A stretch of 14,372 nt of DNA. Source: Comamonas sp. (GTDB lineage Bacteria > Pseudomonadota > Gammaproteobacteria > Burkholderiales > Burkholderiaceae_C). The stretch is taken from positions 1-14,372 of the forward strand of contig JAHAYB010000250.1 of NCBI GenBank assembly GCA_018384835.1. Direction: 5' to 3'. The translations under genes were made by a program, and so were the position numbers. The notes beneath the pieces were generated by a model that had not been told where the DNA came from, searched no databases, and saw only the letters and a list, made by a program, of their open reading frames with translations. Positions 1 to 7,596 of this stretch are shown in pieces; position 1 is the first letter of the stretch; each line of letters opens with the position of its first letter.

Positions 1-561
1 AAAATCCTGCCCGCCCTGGTGATGAACCATATGCCGCTGGGCTTGCAGATTGCTTTTTTTGGGGCGCTGCTGTCGGCCATTATGTCCACCGCCTCGGCCA
101 CCATGCTGGCACCTTCAACGGCGTTTGTGGAGAACGTGCTGCGCAATATCAAACCAGGCTTGAGCGATGCGCAAACGCTCAAGGCCATGCGCATCTCGGT
201 GCTGGTATTTACCGCCTGTGTGCTGGTGTACGCCATCACCATGCAGGACAGCTCAATTTATGAAATGGTTTCTGGCGCTTACCAAGTGCCGCTGGTGGGC
301 GCGTTTGTCCCCTTGGTGTTTGGCCTGTACTGGAAGCGAGCCACCACCCAGGGCGCAATGGCCGCGATTGGCTTGGGCATTGGCGTATGGCTGCTGTTTA
401 TGCTGGTGCCGGGCTGGGATGAGCTGTTCCCGCAGCAACTGGCGGGCGTTTTGGCGGCCATGGTGGGCATGGTGGCCGGTTCGCTGCTGCCGCAATGGGT
501 GCTGCACCGTGAGGATACGGTGGTGCATTACGAGGCCGACCCCATGGCCGCAGCCGCTTGA
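1..561 (+). CDS. Sodium:solute symporter (SSS family), C-terminal part
   Basis: This is the C-terminal part of an inner-membrane transporter that couples sodium entry to uptake of a solute. The reading frame is open from base 1, so the gene starts upstream; the first in-frame GTG/ATG codons (19-24) are internal. The visible ~187 residues hold about four or five hydrophobic segments. The early part, with ALLSAIMSTASATMLAPST, is the small-residue-rich membrane segment typical of SSS proteins, followed by a cytoplasmic loop (NIKPGLSDAQTLKAMR) and helices ending near LLPQWVL. The last ~20 residues are polar and acidic and end in an Ala run. The substrate cannot be told from this fragment. Possible weak hairpins follow at 577-605, but no classical terminator with a T-run is seen before the next gene. 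Family assignment is by eye, without a search. Confidence 0.85.
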   Translation, partial: KILPALVMNHMPLGLQIAFFGALLSAIMSTASATMLAPSTAFVENVLRNIKPGLSDAQTLKAMRISVLVFTACVLVYAITMQDSSIYEMVSGAYQVPLVGAFVPLVFGLYWKRATTQGAMAAIGLGIGVWLLFMLVPGWDELFPQQLAGVLAAMVGMVAGSLLPQWVLHREDTVVHYEADPMAAAA

Positions 562-609
562 GAATAGGTTTAGGGGATAGCCTACGGGGCGGCTATAAAT
601 CGCCCTGCT

Positions 610-615
610 TATAAT
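610..615 (+). promoter_or_regulatory. Candidate -10 box for the DUF502-aspS pair
   Basis: A perfect TATAAT lies 33 bases before the GTG start of the DUF502 gene, which would give a leader of roughly 25-30 bases. No convincing -35 box is seen 16-18 bases upstream. Just before it, 577-596 (atagcc/ggctat) and 587-605 (gggcg/cgccc) can form two mutually exclusive short hairpins, which may mark the end of the symporter transcript. Confidence 0.35.
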
Positions 616-648
616 CACCGGTTTTGCAATTTTTGCTGGCTTAACGCT

Positions 649-1299
649 GTGGGACATCTAAAAAAACAGGACGCGGTTTCAGCCCTGCGCAGGTGGCTGC
701 TCACGGGGCTGCTGGTGATTGTGCCGGGGGTCATTACCGCCTGGGTGCTCCATTGGATTGTGAGCACGCTGGATCAAACCCTGTTCATCCTGCCCGAGGC
801 TTGGCAGCCCAAGCGCCTATTTGGTATGCATATTCCCGGCTTTGGGGTGTTGCTTACTTTCGGCATTTTGCTGGCGGTAGGGGCGGTAGCTAGCAATTTT
901 GTCGGGCGCAAGCTGGTGGCTTGGGGTGATGCGGTAATTAGCCGCATTCCGGTGGTGCGCTCCATTTACTCCAGCGTCAAGCAGGTATCGGATACCGTGT
1001 TTTCCGATAATGGCAACGCTTTTCGCAAAGCCGTACTGGTGCAGTGGCCGCGTGAAGGGGTGTGGACGGTGGGCTTTATCACCGGCGCACCTGCCCCGGA
1101 AATTGAGCGCTATCTGCGCGATGCCTATGTCAGCATCTTTGTGCCCACTACGCCCAACCCCACGGGTGGTTATTTGGTGATGGTGCGCAAAACCGATTGC
1201 GTAGAGCTGGAAATGTCAGTCGATGCGGCGCTGAAGTACATCGTCTCCATGGGGGTGGTTGCTCCGCCGCTGCCCTTGGCAGAGAGCCAGGAACGGTAA
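649..1299 (+). CDS. DUF502 family membrane protein
   Basis: A 216-residue protein of the DUF502 family, whose biochemical role is not established. Two membrane segments are visible: about residues 14-36 ([18 protein letters not shown]) and about 63-85 ([18 protein letters not shown]). A soluble part follows with the family's conserved stretches [23 protein letters not shown] and [14 protein letters not shown] (here [14 protein letters not shown]). The start is a GTG at 649; no better in-frame ATG exists upstream and the N-terminus resembles family members that begin just before (R)RWLLTGLL. No strong Shine-Dalgarno is seen before it. It lies 47 bases upstream of aspS on the same strand, an order common in Burkholderiales (from memory), so the two are probably co-transcribed from the TATAAT at 610. 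A small FmdB-type zinc-ribbon gene that often precedes DUF502 in relatives is absent here. Confidence 0.88.
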   Translation: MGHLKKQDAVSALRRWLLTGLLVIVPGVITAWVLHWIVSTLDQTLFILPEAWQPKRLFGMHIPGFGVLLTFGILLAVGAVASNFVGRKLVAWGDAVISRIPVVRSIYSSVKQVSDTVFSDNGNAFRKAVLVQWPREGVWTVGFITGAPAPEIERYLRDAYVSIFVPTTPNPTGGYLVMVRKTDCVELEMSVDAALKYIVSMGVVAPPLPLAESQER

Positions 1300-1314
1300 T
1301 TTTTTTGATACACC

Positions 1315-1336
1315 GCGCCCACCCTGGGCGCAAGGA
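1315..1336 (+). promoter_or_regulatory. GC hairpin touching the aspS ribosome binding site
   Basis: A perfect inverted repeat, gcgccc (1315-1320) / gggcgc (1326-1331) with a 5-base loop, ends exactly where the aspS Shine-Dalgarno AAGGA (1332-1336) begins, 10 bases before the ATG. The six pairs are all G-C. It could affect ribosome access or protect the mRNA; the function is inferred only. Confidence 0.5.
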
Positions 1337-1346
1337 AACCATAGCA

Positions 1347-3146
1347 ATGAGTAGTATGCGTACTGAATACTGCGGTCTAGTGACCGAGGCCCTGATGGGG
1401 CAAACCGTGAGCCTGTGCGGCTGGGTGAATCGCCGCCGCGACCACGGCGGGGTGATTTTTATTGACCTGCGCGACCGCGAAGGCTATGTGCAAGTGGTCT
1501 GCGACCCCGACCGCCCCGAGATGTTCCAAGTGGCCGAAGACGTGCGCAACGAGTTCTGCCTGCAAGTCAAAGGCGTGGTACGCGCCCGCCCTGAGGGCAC
1601 GACTAACGACAAGCTTAAAAGCGGCCAGATTGAGGTGTTGTGCCACGAGCTGACCGTGCTCAACGCCTCAGTCACGCCGCCCTTCCAGTTGGACGATGAA
1701 AACCTCTCTGAAAACGTGCGCCTCACCCACCGCGTGATGGATTTGCGCCGCCCCATGATGCAGCGCAACATGATGCTGCGCTACAAAACCGCTATTCAGG
1801 TGCGCAACTTCCTCGACAAAGAGGGCTTTATCGACATCGAAACCCCCATGCTGGGCAAATCCACCCCAGAAGGTGCGCGTGATTACCTGGTTCCTAGCCG
1901 CGTGCATGACGGCCAGTTTTTTGCCCTGCCACAGTCGCCCCAGCTCTACAAGCAGATGCTGATGGTGTCGGGCTACGACCGCTATTACCAAATTACCAAA
2001 TGCTTCCGCGACGAAGACTTACGCGCTGACCGCCAACCCGAGTTCACGCAAATTGACTGCGAAACCTCCTTCCTGAATGAAGAAGAAATTCGCGCCATCT
2101 TCCAGCGCATGATTACCGAGGTCTTCAAGCAGCAACTGGACGTGGATTTGGGCGAATTTCCCATCATGCCCTTTGCCGAGGCCATGCACCGCTTTGGCTC
2201 TGACAAGCCCGACCTGCGCGTGAAGATGGAGTTCACCGAGCTGACTGAGGTCATGGCCGATGTGGATTTCAAAGTGTTCAGCGGCCCCGCCACCACCCCG
2301 GGCGGGCGCGTCGTGGCTCTGCGCGTGCCCGGCGGTGCAGCCATCAGCCGTGGCGAAATTGATGGCTATACCGAGTTCGTCAAAATCTACGGCGCGAAGG
2401 GTTTGGCTTGGATCAAAGTCAACGAAGCTGCCAAAGGGCGCGAAGGGCTGCAATCGCCCATCGTGAAGAACATCCACGACGCAGCGATTGCCGAAATTCT
2501 GAAGCGCACCGGCGCTCAAGATGGCGATTTGCTGTTCTTCGGCGCGGACAAAGCCAAGGTGGTCAACGACGCAATTGGTGCGCTGCGCTTGAAAGTTGGC
2601 CACAGCGATTTCGGCAAGAAAAACGGCCTGTTTGAAGACCGCTGGGCACCGCTGTGGGTAGTGGACTTCCCCATGTTTGAGCATGACGAGGAAGAAGACC
2701 GCTGGGTAGCTATGCACCACCCCTTCACCAGCCCCAAAGACGGCCACGAAGACCTGATGGACACCGACCCCGCCCAGTGCATTGCCAAGGCGTATGACAT
2801 GGTGCTCAATGGCTGGGAACTGGGCGGTGGCTCGGTGCGCATCCACCGCGCTGAGGTGCAGGCCAAGGTATTTGCCGCCCTGAAAATCACGCCCGATGAG
2901 CAACGCGCCAAGTTTGGCTATCTGCTCGATGCGCTGCAATACGGTGCGCCCCCGCATGGTGGCCTGGCCTTTGGCCTGGACCGCTTGATTACGCTGATGA
3001 CCGGCGCTGAATCCATCCGCGATGTGATTGCCTTCCCCAAAACACAACGCGCTCAGGATTTGCTGACGCAAGCGCCTTCGCCGGTGGATGAGAAGCAACT
3101 GCGCGAATTGCACATCCGCCTGCGCAACATAACCGCTACCGCTTAA
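1347..3146 (+). CDS. aspS: Aspartyl-tRNA synthetase, predicted non-discriminating (Asp/Asn)
   Basis: This cytoplasmic class II synthetase joins aspartate to tRNA-Asp, and here probably also to tRNA-Asn. The ATG at 1347 follows a good AAGGA and gives 599 residues beginning [10 protein letters not shown], matching bacterial AspRS. An upstream in-frame ATG at 1197 lies inside the DUF502 gene and is rejected. Order of parts: OB-fold anticodon domain (about 1-110) with [12 protein letters not shown]; class II core with motif 2 [14 protein letters not shown] (220-233); the bacterial GAD insertion (about 310-420); motif 3 GLAFGLDRL (539-547); C-terminus LRELHIRLR. His33 and Gly84 align with His31 and Gly82 of Pseudomonas aeruginosa AspRS, residues tied to acceptance of tRNA-Asn; E. 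coli AspRS has Leu and Lys there. Such genomes usually lack AsnRS and use GatCAB to amidate Asp-tRNA-Asn; neither can be checked in this window. Confidence 0.97.
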   Translation: MSSMRTEYCGLVTEALMGQTVSLCGWVNRRRDHGGVIFIDLRDREGYVQVVCDPDRPEMFQVAEDVRNEFCLQVKGVVRARPEGTTNDKLKSGQIEVLCHELTVLNASVTPPFQLDDENLSENVRLTHRVMDLRRPMMQRNMMLRYKTAIQVRNFLDKEGFIDIETPMLGKSTPEGARDYLVPSRVHDGQFFALPQSPQLYKQMLMVSGYDRYYQITKCFRDEDLRADRQPEFTQIDCETSFLNEEEIRAIFQRMITEVFKQQLDVDLGEFPIMPFAEAMHRFGSDKPDLRVKMEFTELTEVMADVDFKVFSGPATTPGGRVVALRVPGGAAISRGEIDGYTEFVKIYGAKGLAWIKVNEAAKGREGLQSPIVKNIHDAAIAEILKRTGAQDGDLLFFGADKAKVVNDAIGALRLKVGHSDFGKKNGLFEDRWAPLWVVDFPMFEHDEEEDRWVAMHHPFTSPKDGHEDLMDTDPAQCIAKAYDMVLNGWELGGGSVRIHRAEVQAKVFAALKITPDEQRAKFGYLLDALQYGAPPHGGLAFGLDRLITLMTGAESIRDVIAFPKTQRAQDLLTQAPSPVDEKQLRELHIRLRNITATA

Positions 3147-3174
3147 TGTTGAACGATTAACGCTGAATGCTGAG

Positions 3175-3211
3175 GCGCAGTCTGTACCCAGGTGCAGGCT
3201 GCGCTTTTTTT
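3175..3211 (+). terminator. Rho-independent terminator of the DUF502-aspS transcript
   Basis: An 11-pair stem, 3175-3185 against 3194-3204 (two G-U pairs, otherwise Watson-Crick), has an 8-base loop and is followed directly by seven T (3205-3211), 28 bases after the aspS stop. The T-run overlaps the stop codon (3212-3210) of the convergent dioxygenase gene. Read from the other strand it has no T-run, so it should work only for the plus-strand transcript. Confidence 0.92.
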
Positions 3212-4094
3212 ACGCCCTGGGCTGGTGGGTGGCGGCGGGCGGCTCCCAAATCACAGAGCGCATAGAGATGGATGCGGCCTGAAAGCCAGCATTAAAAAAC
3301 TTCGGCCTATCGCCCGGCAGCACCGCCCCAGCGGCGTAGAGCATGGGCAGAAAATGCTCGTGGCTGGGGTGGGAGATTTCTGCCATATCGCCCCATTGCT
3401 GAAACTGGGTGAGTGGCTCTAAATCGCCCGCCAGCACCAGGTCAGAGACGCGCTCGTCAAAGGCCAAGGCCCAGCGGTAGGTGGCGTTAATGCCCGTGCC
3501 TAGCCGCATCCCTTGCAGGTTGTGTACTAGGTTGCCACTGGCAACAATCAGCACCCCTTTATCGCGCAGGGCGGCCAGTTGCTGGCCTAGCGCCCAATGC
3601 TCTGCTGGGGGGCGGGCGTAGTCCATGCTCAGTTGGATGACGGGGATGTCCGCTGCCGGAAACAATGGGTGCAGTACCCCCCATGCGCCGTGATCCAGAC
3701 CCCAGTCTTGCAGGTCTAGCGCCAGCGGCTTGTCGTTATGCGGCTGGCGCAGTGCGGCGGCTAGGCTGGCGGCCAAATCCGGTGCGCCGGGGGCGGGGTA
3801 TTGCACCTGGTACAGCTCGGGCGGAAAGCCCCGAAAATCATGAATCGTGCGCGGCTGCGCCATGCCGGTTAGCCACCAGCCGCCGGTGGTCAGCCAGTGG
3901 GCAGAGATGCACAAAATCGCCTGTGGGCGGGGGTAGCGTGCCAAGATGTCTGCGCCCACGTCCTCCCAGGTTAAGCGCCAGATGTTGCGCTCAATGGCAT
4001 TCATCGGGCTGCCATGGCCTACAAATAAAACAGGCAAGCGGGCAGTGTTGGGCGATTGCGCCAGCGCCAGTGCTTGCAACAAGCTATCAGACAT
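3210..4094 (-). CDS. LigB/DODA-type extradiol ring-cleavage dioxygenase (YgiD-like)
   Basis: A predicted cytoplasmic metal-dependent extradiol dioxygenase of the class III (LigB) family, close to E. coli YgiD, a 4,5-DOPA dioxygenase; the natural substrate here is unknown. The chosen ATG (4094) gives 294 residues and sits 14 bases after the secA stop; a longer frame from 4163 would overlap secA by 55 bases and adds sequence unlike the family. Conserved features: GHGSPMN (His27), ISAHW (His66), DFRGFPPELY, YPAPGAPDLA, LDHGAWGVL, IQLSMD, ASGNLVHNL and a late SHEHFLPMLY, which together carry the histidines that bind the metal in this family. About 20 extra N-terminal residues precede the core compared with YgiD. 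The short gap suggests co-transcription with secA. An older name for such proteins is 'aromatic ring-opening dioxygenase'. Confidence 0.9.
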   Translation of the reverse strand: MSDSLLQALALAQSPNTARLPVLFVGHGSPMNAIERNIWRLTWEDVGADILARYPRPQAILCISAHWLTTGGWWLTGMAQPRTIHDFRGFPPELYQVQYPAPGAPDLAASLAAALRQPHNDKPLALDLQDWGLDHGAWGVLHPLFPAADIPVIQLSMDYARPPAEHWALGQQLAALRDKGVLIVASGNLVHNLQGMRLGTGINATYRWALAFDERVSDLVLAGDLEPLTQFQQWGDMAEISHPSHEHFLPMLYAAGAVLPGDRPKFFNAGFQAASISMRSVIWEPPAATHQPRA

Positions 4095-4108
4095 AAACAA
4101 ACCTGCAA

Positions 4109-6838
4109 TTAACTCAACTGCCCGTGGCACTGCTTGAACTTCTTGCCGCTGCCGCAAGGACAAGGTTCATTGCGCCCCACGCGCACACCCGGCGGAAGCT
4201 GAAAACTCTCCGGTGCATCGCTTTTATCGCCATCGGCGCTGACGTATTGCATACCGGGGATATGCTCGGCGCGGTGCTCGATGTTTTCAGCAGCTTCTTC
4301 CAGTGCTTCTGGCTCGCGGATGCGCACGGTCAGCAGCACGCGGGTGACTTCGTTTTTCACCACATCAATGAGCTGGCTAAATAGCTCGAAGGCTTCGCGC
4401 TTGTATTCCTGTTTGGGCTGCTTTTGCGCAAAGCCGCGCAGGTGGATGCCTTGGCGCAGATAGTCCAGTGCCGAGAGGTGGTCGCGCCAGTTGGTGTCAA
4501 AACTTTGCAGCAGCACCGCCCGCTGAAAGTGCATGAACTGCTCCTTGCCCGCCAGTTCCAGCTTGCTGCTGTAAAGCGCTTGCGCTGCCTCTTGCACCAG
4601 GCTCAGAATGTCTTCGTCAGAGATGCTCTCGTTTTTGGCGACTTGCGCTGCCAGCTCTAGTTGCAACTGCCATTCGGACAAGGCTTTTTCTAGGGCGGGC
4701 AGGTTCCACTGCTCTTCCATCGACTCGGGCGGTACGTGCTGATGCACTAGCTCTTGGGCGCAGCCGGTAATCATGGAGCGCACCATGTCGGTGAGGTCGG
4801 GCGTGTCCAAAATGGCGTTGCGCTGCTCGTAGATGACTTTGCGCTGCTCGTTGGCTACGTCGTCGTATTCCAGAAGCTGTTTGCGCATGTCGAAGTTGCG
4901 GCCTTCTACCTTGCGCTGGGCGCTTTCAATGCTGCGCGTGACCATGCCGGCCTCAATGGCTTCGCCCTCGGGCATTTTGAGGCGCTCCATGATGGCGCGT
5001 ACCCGGTCGCCGGCGAAGATGCGCATCAACTGGTCATCCAAGCTGAGGTAGAAGCGCGAAGACCCTGGGTCGCCCTGGCGGCCAGAGCGCCCGCGCAACT
5101 GGTTGTCGATGCGGCGGCTTTCGTGGCGCTCGGTGGCGATGATGCGCAGGCCGCCCAGCGCTTTGACTTCCTCATGGTCTTGCTGCCACTGGGTGCGCAG
5201 GGCTTGGATTTGGCTTTGTTTTTCGGCCTCGCTCAGGTCGGGGTTGTTTTCAATGGCGGCAATGTCTTTGCTGATGTTGCCCCCCAGCACGATGTCAGTG
5301 CCGCGCCCGGCCATATTGGTGGCAATCGTAATCATGCCTTTGCGCCCGGCTTGGGCAATGATGTCGGCCTCTTTGGCGTGCTGTTTGGCGTTGAGCACTT
5401 GGTGCGCCAGCCCTGCTTGGGTCAGCAACTGGTCGATGATTTCAGAGTTTTCAATTGACGTGGTTCCTACCAGCACCGGTTGACCGGCTTCGTGGCAGGC
5501 GCGGATGTCGTCAATGGCGGCTTTGTATTTTTCCGGCGTGGTTTTATAGACCCGGTCTAGCTGGTCTTCGCGGCGGCTGGGCTTGTTGGGCGGAATGACC
5601 ACCGTTTCTAAGCCGTAGATTTGTTGAAACTCGTAAGCCTCGGTATCTGCCGTACCCGTCATGCCCGAGAGCTTGTTGTACAGGCGAAAGTAGTTCTGGA
5701 AGGTGATGGAGGCCATGGTCTGGTTCTCTGCCTGGATGGCCACGCCTTCCTTGGCTTCGACGGCTTGGTGCAGGCCATCGCTCCAGCGCCGCCCAGACAT
5801 GAGGCGGCCTGTGAACTCATCAACAATCACGATTTCGCCGTTTTGCACCACGTAATGCTGGTCACGGTGGTAGATGTAATGCGCCCGCAGCGCGGCGTAC
5901 ACATGGTGTACCAGCACGATATGCGCCGGGTCGTAGAGTGATGCGCCCTCAGCCAGCAAGCCCGCTTTGCTGAGGATGCGCTCGGCGTTCTCATGGCCTT
6001 GCTCGGTTAAAAACACTTGGTGGGATTTTTCATCCACGGTGAAGTCACCGGGCTTGGTCACGCCTTCGCCGGTGCGTGGGTCGGCCTCGCCCTCTTGGCG
6101 GGTGAGTTGGGGGGCGATTTGGTTAATCGCCAAGTACATGGCGGTGTTGTCATCGGCCTGCCCGCTGATGATGAGGGGGGTTCGCGCCTCGTCAATCAAA
6201 ATGGAGTCCACCTCGTCCACGATGGCAAAGTTCAGCGGGCGCTGCACGCGCTCGCCCGCGTCATAGACCATGTTGTCGCGCAGGTAGTCAAAGCCGTATT
6301 CGTTGTTGGTGCCGTAGGTGACATCGGCCAAATACGCCAGTTGCTTGTCTTCACGCGGCCTGTGAGGCAGGTTGATGCCTACCGATAAGCCCAAAAAGTT
6401 GTAAAGCGGGCGCATGGTTTCGGCATCGCGCTCGGCCAAATAGTCGTTGACGGTGACTAGGTGAACGCCCTTACCACTCAGGGCATTGAGGTACACCGGC
6501 AGGGTGGACGTGAGCGTTTTGCCCTCGCCGGTGCGCATTTCCGAAACCTTGCCTTGATGCAAGCCCATGCCACCCATCATCTGCACATCGAAGTGGCGCA
6601 TTTTGAGCACGCGCTTAGAGGCTTCACGCACGACGGCAAAGGCTTCTACCAGCAAATCGTCTAGGGTCTGGCCTTGCTCTAGGCGCTGGCGAAATTCGGC
6701 AGTTTTGGCCTGTAGTTGGGCATCGCTCAAAGACTCTAGCTGTGGCTCCAAGGCGTTGATACGCACGACGGTTTTGCGGTATTGCTTGAGCAGGCGGTCA
6801 TTGCGGCTGCCGAAAATTTTGGTAAGAAAAGTAGCCAT
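4109..6838 (-). CDS. secA: Preprotein translocase ATPase SecA
   Basis: SecA is the motor that drives unfolded proteins through SecYEG across the inner membrane. The 909-residue length fits proteobacterial SecA (E. coli 901). The start [15 protein letters not shown] is the family N-terminus. Visible parts: Walker A MRTGEGKT (101-108), the nearby [13 protein letters not shown], Walker B region [14 protein letters not shown], the preprotein-binding region, second nucleotide-binding fold with [14 protein letters not shown] and [19 protein letters not shown], helical wing/scaffold with [13 protein letters not shown], and a C-terminal zinc motif [13 protein letters not shown] (Cys893, Cys895, Cys904, His905) used for SecB and phospholipid contact. 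No strong Shine-Dalgarno is seen before the ATG. No secM-like gene lies upstream; that arrest-peptide control belongs to gammaproteobacteria. A divergent dciA-like gene shares the upstream region. The frame is intact. Confidence 0.98.
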   Translation of the reverse strand: MATFLTKIFGSRNDRLLKQYRKTVVRINALEPQLESLSDAQLQAKTAEFRQRLEQGQTLDDLLVEAFAVVREASKRVLKMRHFDVQMMGGMGLHQGKVSEMRTGEGKTLTSTLPVYLNALSGKGVHLVTVNDYLAERDAETMRPLYNFLGLSVGINLPHRPREDKQLAYLADVTYGTNNEYGFDYLRDNMVYDAGERVQRPLNFAIVDEVDSILIDEARTPLIISGQADDNTAMYLAINQIAPQLTRQEGEADPRTGEGVTKPGDFTVDEKSHQVFLTEQGHENAERILSKAGLLAEGASLYDPAHIVLVHHVYAALRAHYIYHRDQHYVVQNGEIVIVDEFTGRLMSGRRWSDGLHQAVEAKEGVAIQAENQTMASITFQNYFRLYNKLSGMTGTADTEAYEFQQIYGLETVVIPPNKPSRREDQLDRVYKTTPEKYKAAIDDIRACHEAGQPVLVGTTSIENSEIIDQLLTQAGLAHQVLNAKQHAKEADIIAQAGRKGMITIATNMAGRGTDIVLGGNISKDIAAIENNPDLSEAEKQSQIQALRTQWQQDHEEVKALGGLRIIATERHESRRIDNQLRGRSGRQGDPGSSRFYLSLDDQLMRIFAGDRVRAIMERLKMPEGEAIEAGMVTRSIESAQRKVEGRNFDMRKQLLEYDDVANEQRKVIYEQRNAILDTPDLTDMVRSMITGCAQELVHQHVPPESMEEQWNLPALEKALSEWQLQLELAAQVAKNESISDEDILSLVQEAAQALYSSKLELAGKEQFMHFQRAVLLQSFDTNWRDHLSALDYLRQGIHLRGFAQKQPKQEYKREAFELFSQLIDVVKNEVTRVLLTVRIREPEALEEAAENIEHRAEHIPGMQYVSADGDKSDAPESFQLPPGVRVGRNEPCPCGSGKKFKQCHGQLS

Positions 6839-6897
6839 GTACGTCAGTCAGTGCCCCACTGTTTGCGCCGGGGCGGTGTTGCGGTGTGAAAGCGCGG

Positions 6898-6903
6898 ATT
6901 CTA
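6898..6903 (-). promoter_or_regulatory. Candidate -10 box for secA
   Basis: On the minus strand TAGAAT lies within GTTAGAATCCGCG about 60 bases before the secA start. The same 13-base pattern, with one variable position, precedes the tRNA-Thr pair (7536-7548). No good -35 box is visible. The GC-rich discriminator after the -10 is typical of genes tied to growth rate; that link is an inference. Confidence 0.35.
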
Positions 6904-6917
6904 ACCAACGGCAGATA

Positions 6918-7235
6918 ATGGCCGTTATGCACACACGCCGCCATCACCCTATCAGCCTAGAGCAGGCCAGCCGCGAAGCGCCCGAACTGCTGCACCTGCT
7001 ACGCCAAACCCGTGAGTCTGAGCAGCGCCTGCAAGCCGTGCGCCCGCTGCTGCCAGTGCCCTTGTATGCGCAGTTGCAGGCCGGCCCTATTGAGGGTTTG
7101 ACGTGGTGCTTGCTGGTCAAAAACGCAGCAGCAGCGGCCAAGCTGCGCCATTTGCAACCGGCGCTGGTGGCGCATTTGCGCTCTATGGGCTGGCAAGTCG
7201 ATAGCATTCGCCTGCGGGTACTGGCGCAAAGCTAG
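6918..7235 (+). CDS. DUF721 / DciA-like helicase-loading protein, short form
   Basis: DciA is the widespread bacterial protein that helps load the replicative helicase DnaB where DnaC or DnaI is absent. The frame from ATG 6918 gives 105 residues; an ATG at 6927 giving 102 is equally plausible, and longer upstream extensions would run into secA antisense. The family signature is the C-terminal half: a beta strand (LTWCLLVKN), then AAAAAKLRHLQPALVAHLRSMGWQVDSIRLRVL, the KH-like core of DUF721. The N-terminal third is a charged helical stretch (EAPELLHLLRQTRESEQRL). The protein ends right after the core, with no C-terminal tail. It starts 79 bases from secA on the other strand, an arrangement I recall from other Betaproteobacteria. 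Recognition is by family pattern only; a more distant DUF721 function is possible. Confidence 0.72.
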   Translation: MAVMHTRRHHPISLEQASREAPELLHLLRQTRESEQRLQAVRPLLPVPLYAQLQAGPIEGLTWCLLVKNAAAAAKLRHLQPALVAHLRSMGWQVDSIRLRVLAQS

Positions 7236-7278
7236 CCTTAGCCCAAGCAGGGGGTAAATAGGGAAGGGGTGAGGAAGA

Positions 7279-7354
7279 TGGTGCCGGCTGTCGGAATCGA
7301 ACTGACGACCTGCCGCTTACAAGGCGGATGCTCTACCAACTGAGCTAAGCCGGC
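7279..7354 (-). tRNA. tRNA-Thr (anticodon UGU), copy 1
   Basis: This is a 76-base tRNA with encoded CCA (7281-7279). The acceptor stem gccggct/agccggc is fully paired, the D-arm is gctc...gagc, and the anticodon loop cttgtaa gives anticodon TGT. The T-loop is ttcgatt. It matches the layout of E. coli tRNA-Thr(UGU). Position 27-43 is a T/C mismatch and 52-62 an A/C mismatch; both are shared by the second copy. Copy 1 is the downstream member of the tandem pair and no promoter is obvious in the 95-base spacer before it, so it may be cut from a joint precursor. Confidence 0.97.
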
Positions 7355-7419
7355 GATTTTCAGATTTCAAACCGGGCTGATGGCCAACCCGCGCTACTGA
7401 AACCTAAGAATGATGCGTG

Positions 7420-7438
7420 ATGCAGCGCAACGCTGCAT
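7420..7438 (-). repeat. Perfect 8-base inverted repeat between the two tRNA genes
   Basis: atgcagcg / cgctgcat with a 3-base loop sits in the spacer, 12 bases past the CCA of copy 2. No T-run follows on the minus strand (the next bases are cacgcatcattctt), so it is not a standard terminator. A second, weaker pairing (tttcag 7358-7363 with ctgaaa 7397-7402, enclosing cggg/cccg) fills much of the rest of the spacer. It may be a processing or partial termination structure. Confidence 0.5.
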
Positions 7439-7449
7439 AAAGAAGAAAT

Positions 7450-7525
7450 TGGTGCCGACTGTCGGAATCGAACTGACGACCTGCCGCTTACAAGGCGGAT
7501 GCTCTACCAACTGAGCTAAGCCGGC
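7450..7525 (-). tRNA. tRNA-Thr (anticodon UGU), copy 2
   Basis: This 76-base tRNA with encoded CCA (7452-7450) is identical to copy 1 except at 7458, where the acceptor stem has a G-U instead of a G-C pair (tRNA positions 5 and 68). The anticodon loop is cttgtaa, giving TGT. It is the first of the pair to be transcribed and lies 71 bases after the thrB stop on the same strand. The promoter-like TAGAAT at 7546-7541 is correctly placed to start a transcript about 8 bases before the tRNA. Bases 7526-7596 hold nothing else that I can recognise. Confidence 0.97.
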
Positions 7526-7540
7526 GAAGGTAAAACGCGC

Positions 7541-7546
7541 ATTCTA
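7541..7546 (-). promoter_or_regulatory. Candidate -10 box for the tRNA-Thr pair
   Basis: TAGAAT within GTTAGAATGCGCG, 15 bases before the tRNA 5' end, is followed by a GC-rich discriminator as in stable-RNA promoters. No clear -35 is seen. The motif is shared with the region before secA. Confidence 0.4.
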
Positions 7547-7596
7547 ACGGATATTTGCCAGCTTATGGGCGCTACTGGGGGCAAATGGGGGGTATT

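Noticed and set aside
1197..1346. Upstream in-frame start for aspS inside DUF502
   Set aside because: The extra 50 residues have no AspRS similarity, while ATG 1347 has AAGGA at a proper distance and gives the family N-terminus.
2019..3113. Long open frame (364 codons) antisense to aspS
   Set aside because: A GC-rich shadow of a highly conserved gene; the translation is His/Gly/Ala-rich without recognisable domains, and it starts and ends without signals.
3147..3174. Repeated ttaa..gctgaa-like words after the aspS stop
   Set aside because: Short and imperfect; no more than chance similarity next to the terminator.
4095..4163. Longer start for the dioxygenase
   Set aside because: It would overlap the secA zinc-finger end and has no family similarity; ATG 4094 is just after the secA stop.
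4754..5458. Open frame of 234 codons antisense to secA
   Set aside because: Shadow frame: secA is intact and conserved on the other strand, and the translation has no recognisable family.
6567..6917. Upstream extension of the dciA-like frame
   Set aside because: It is antisense to the secA N-terminus and adds Ser/Arg-rich sequence unlike DUF721.
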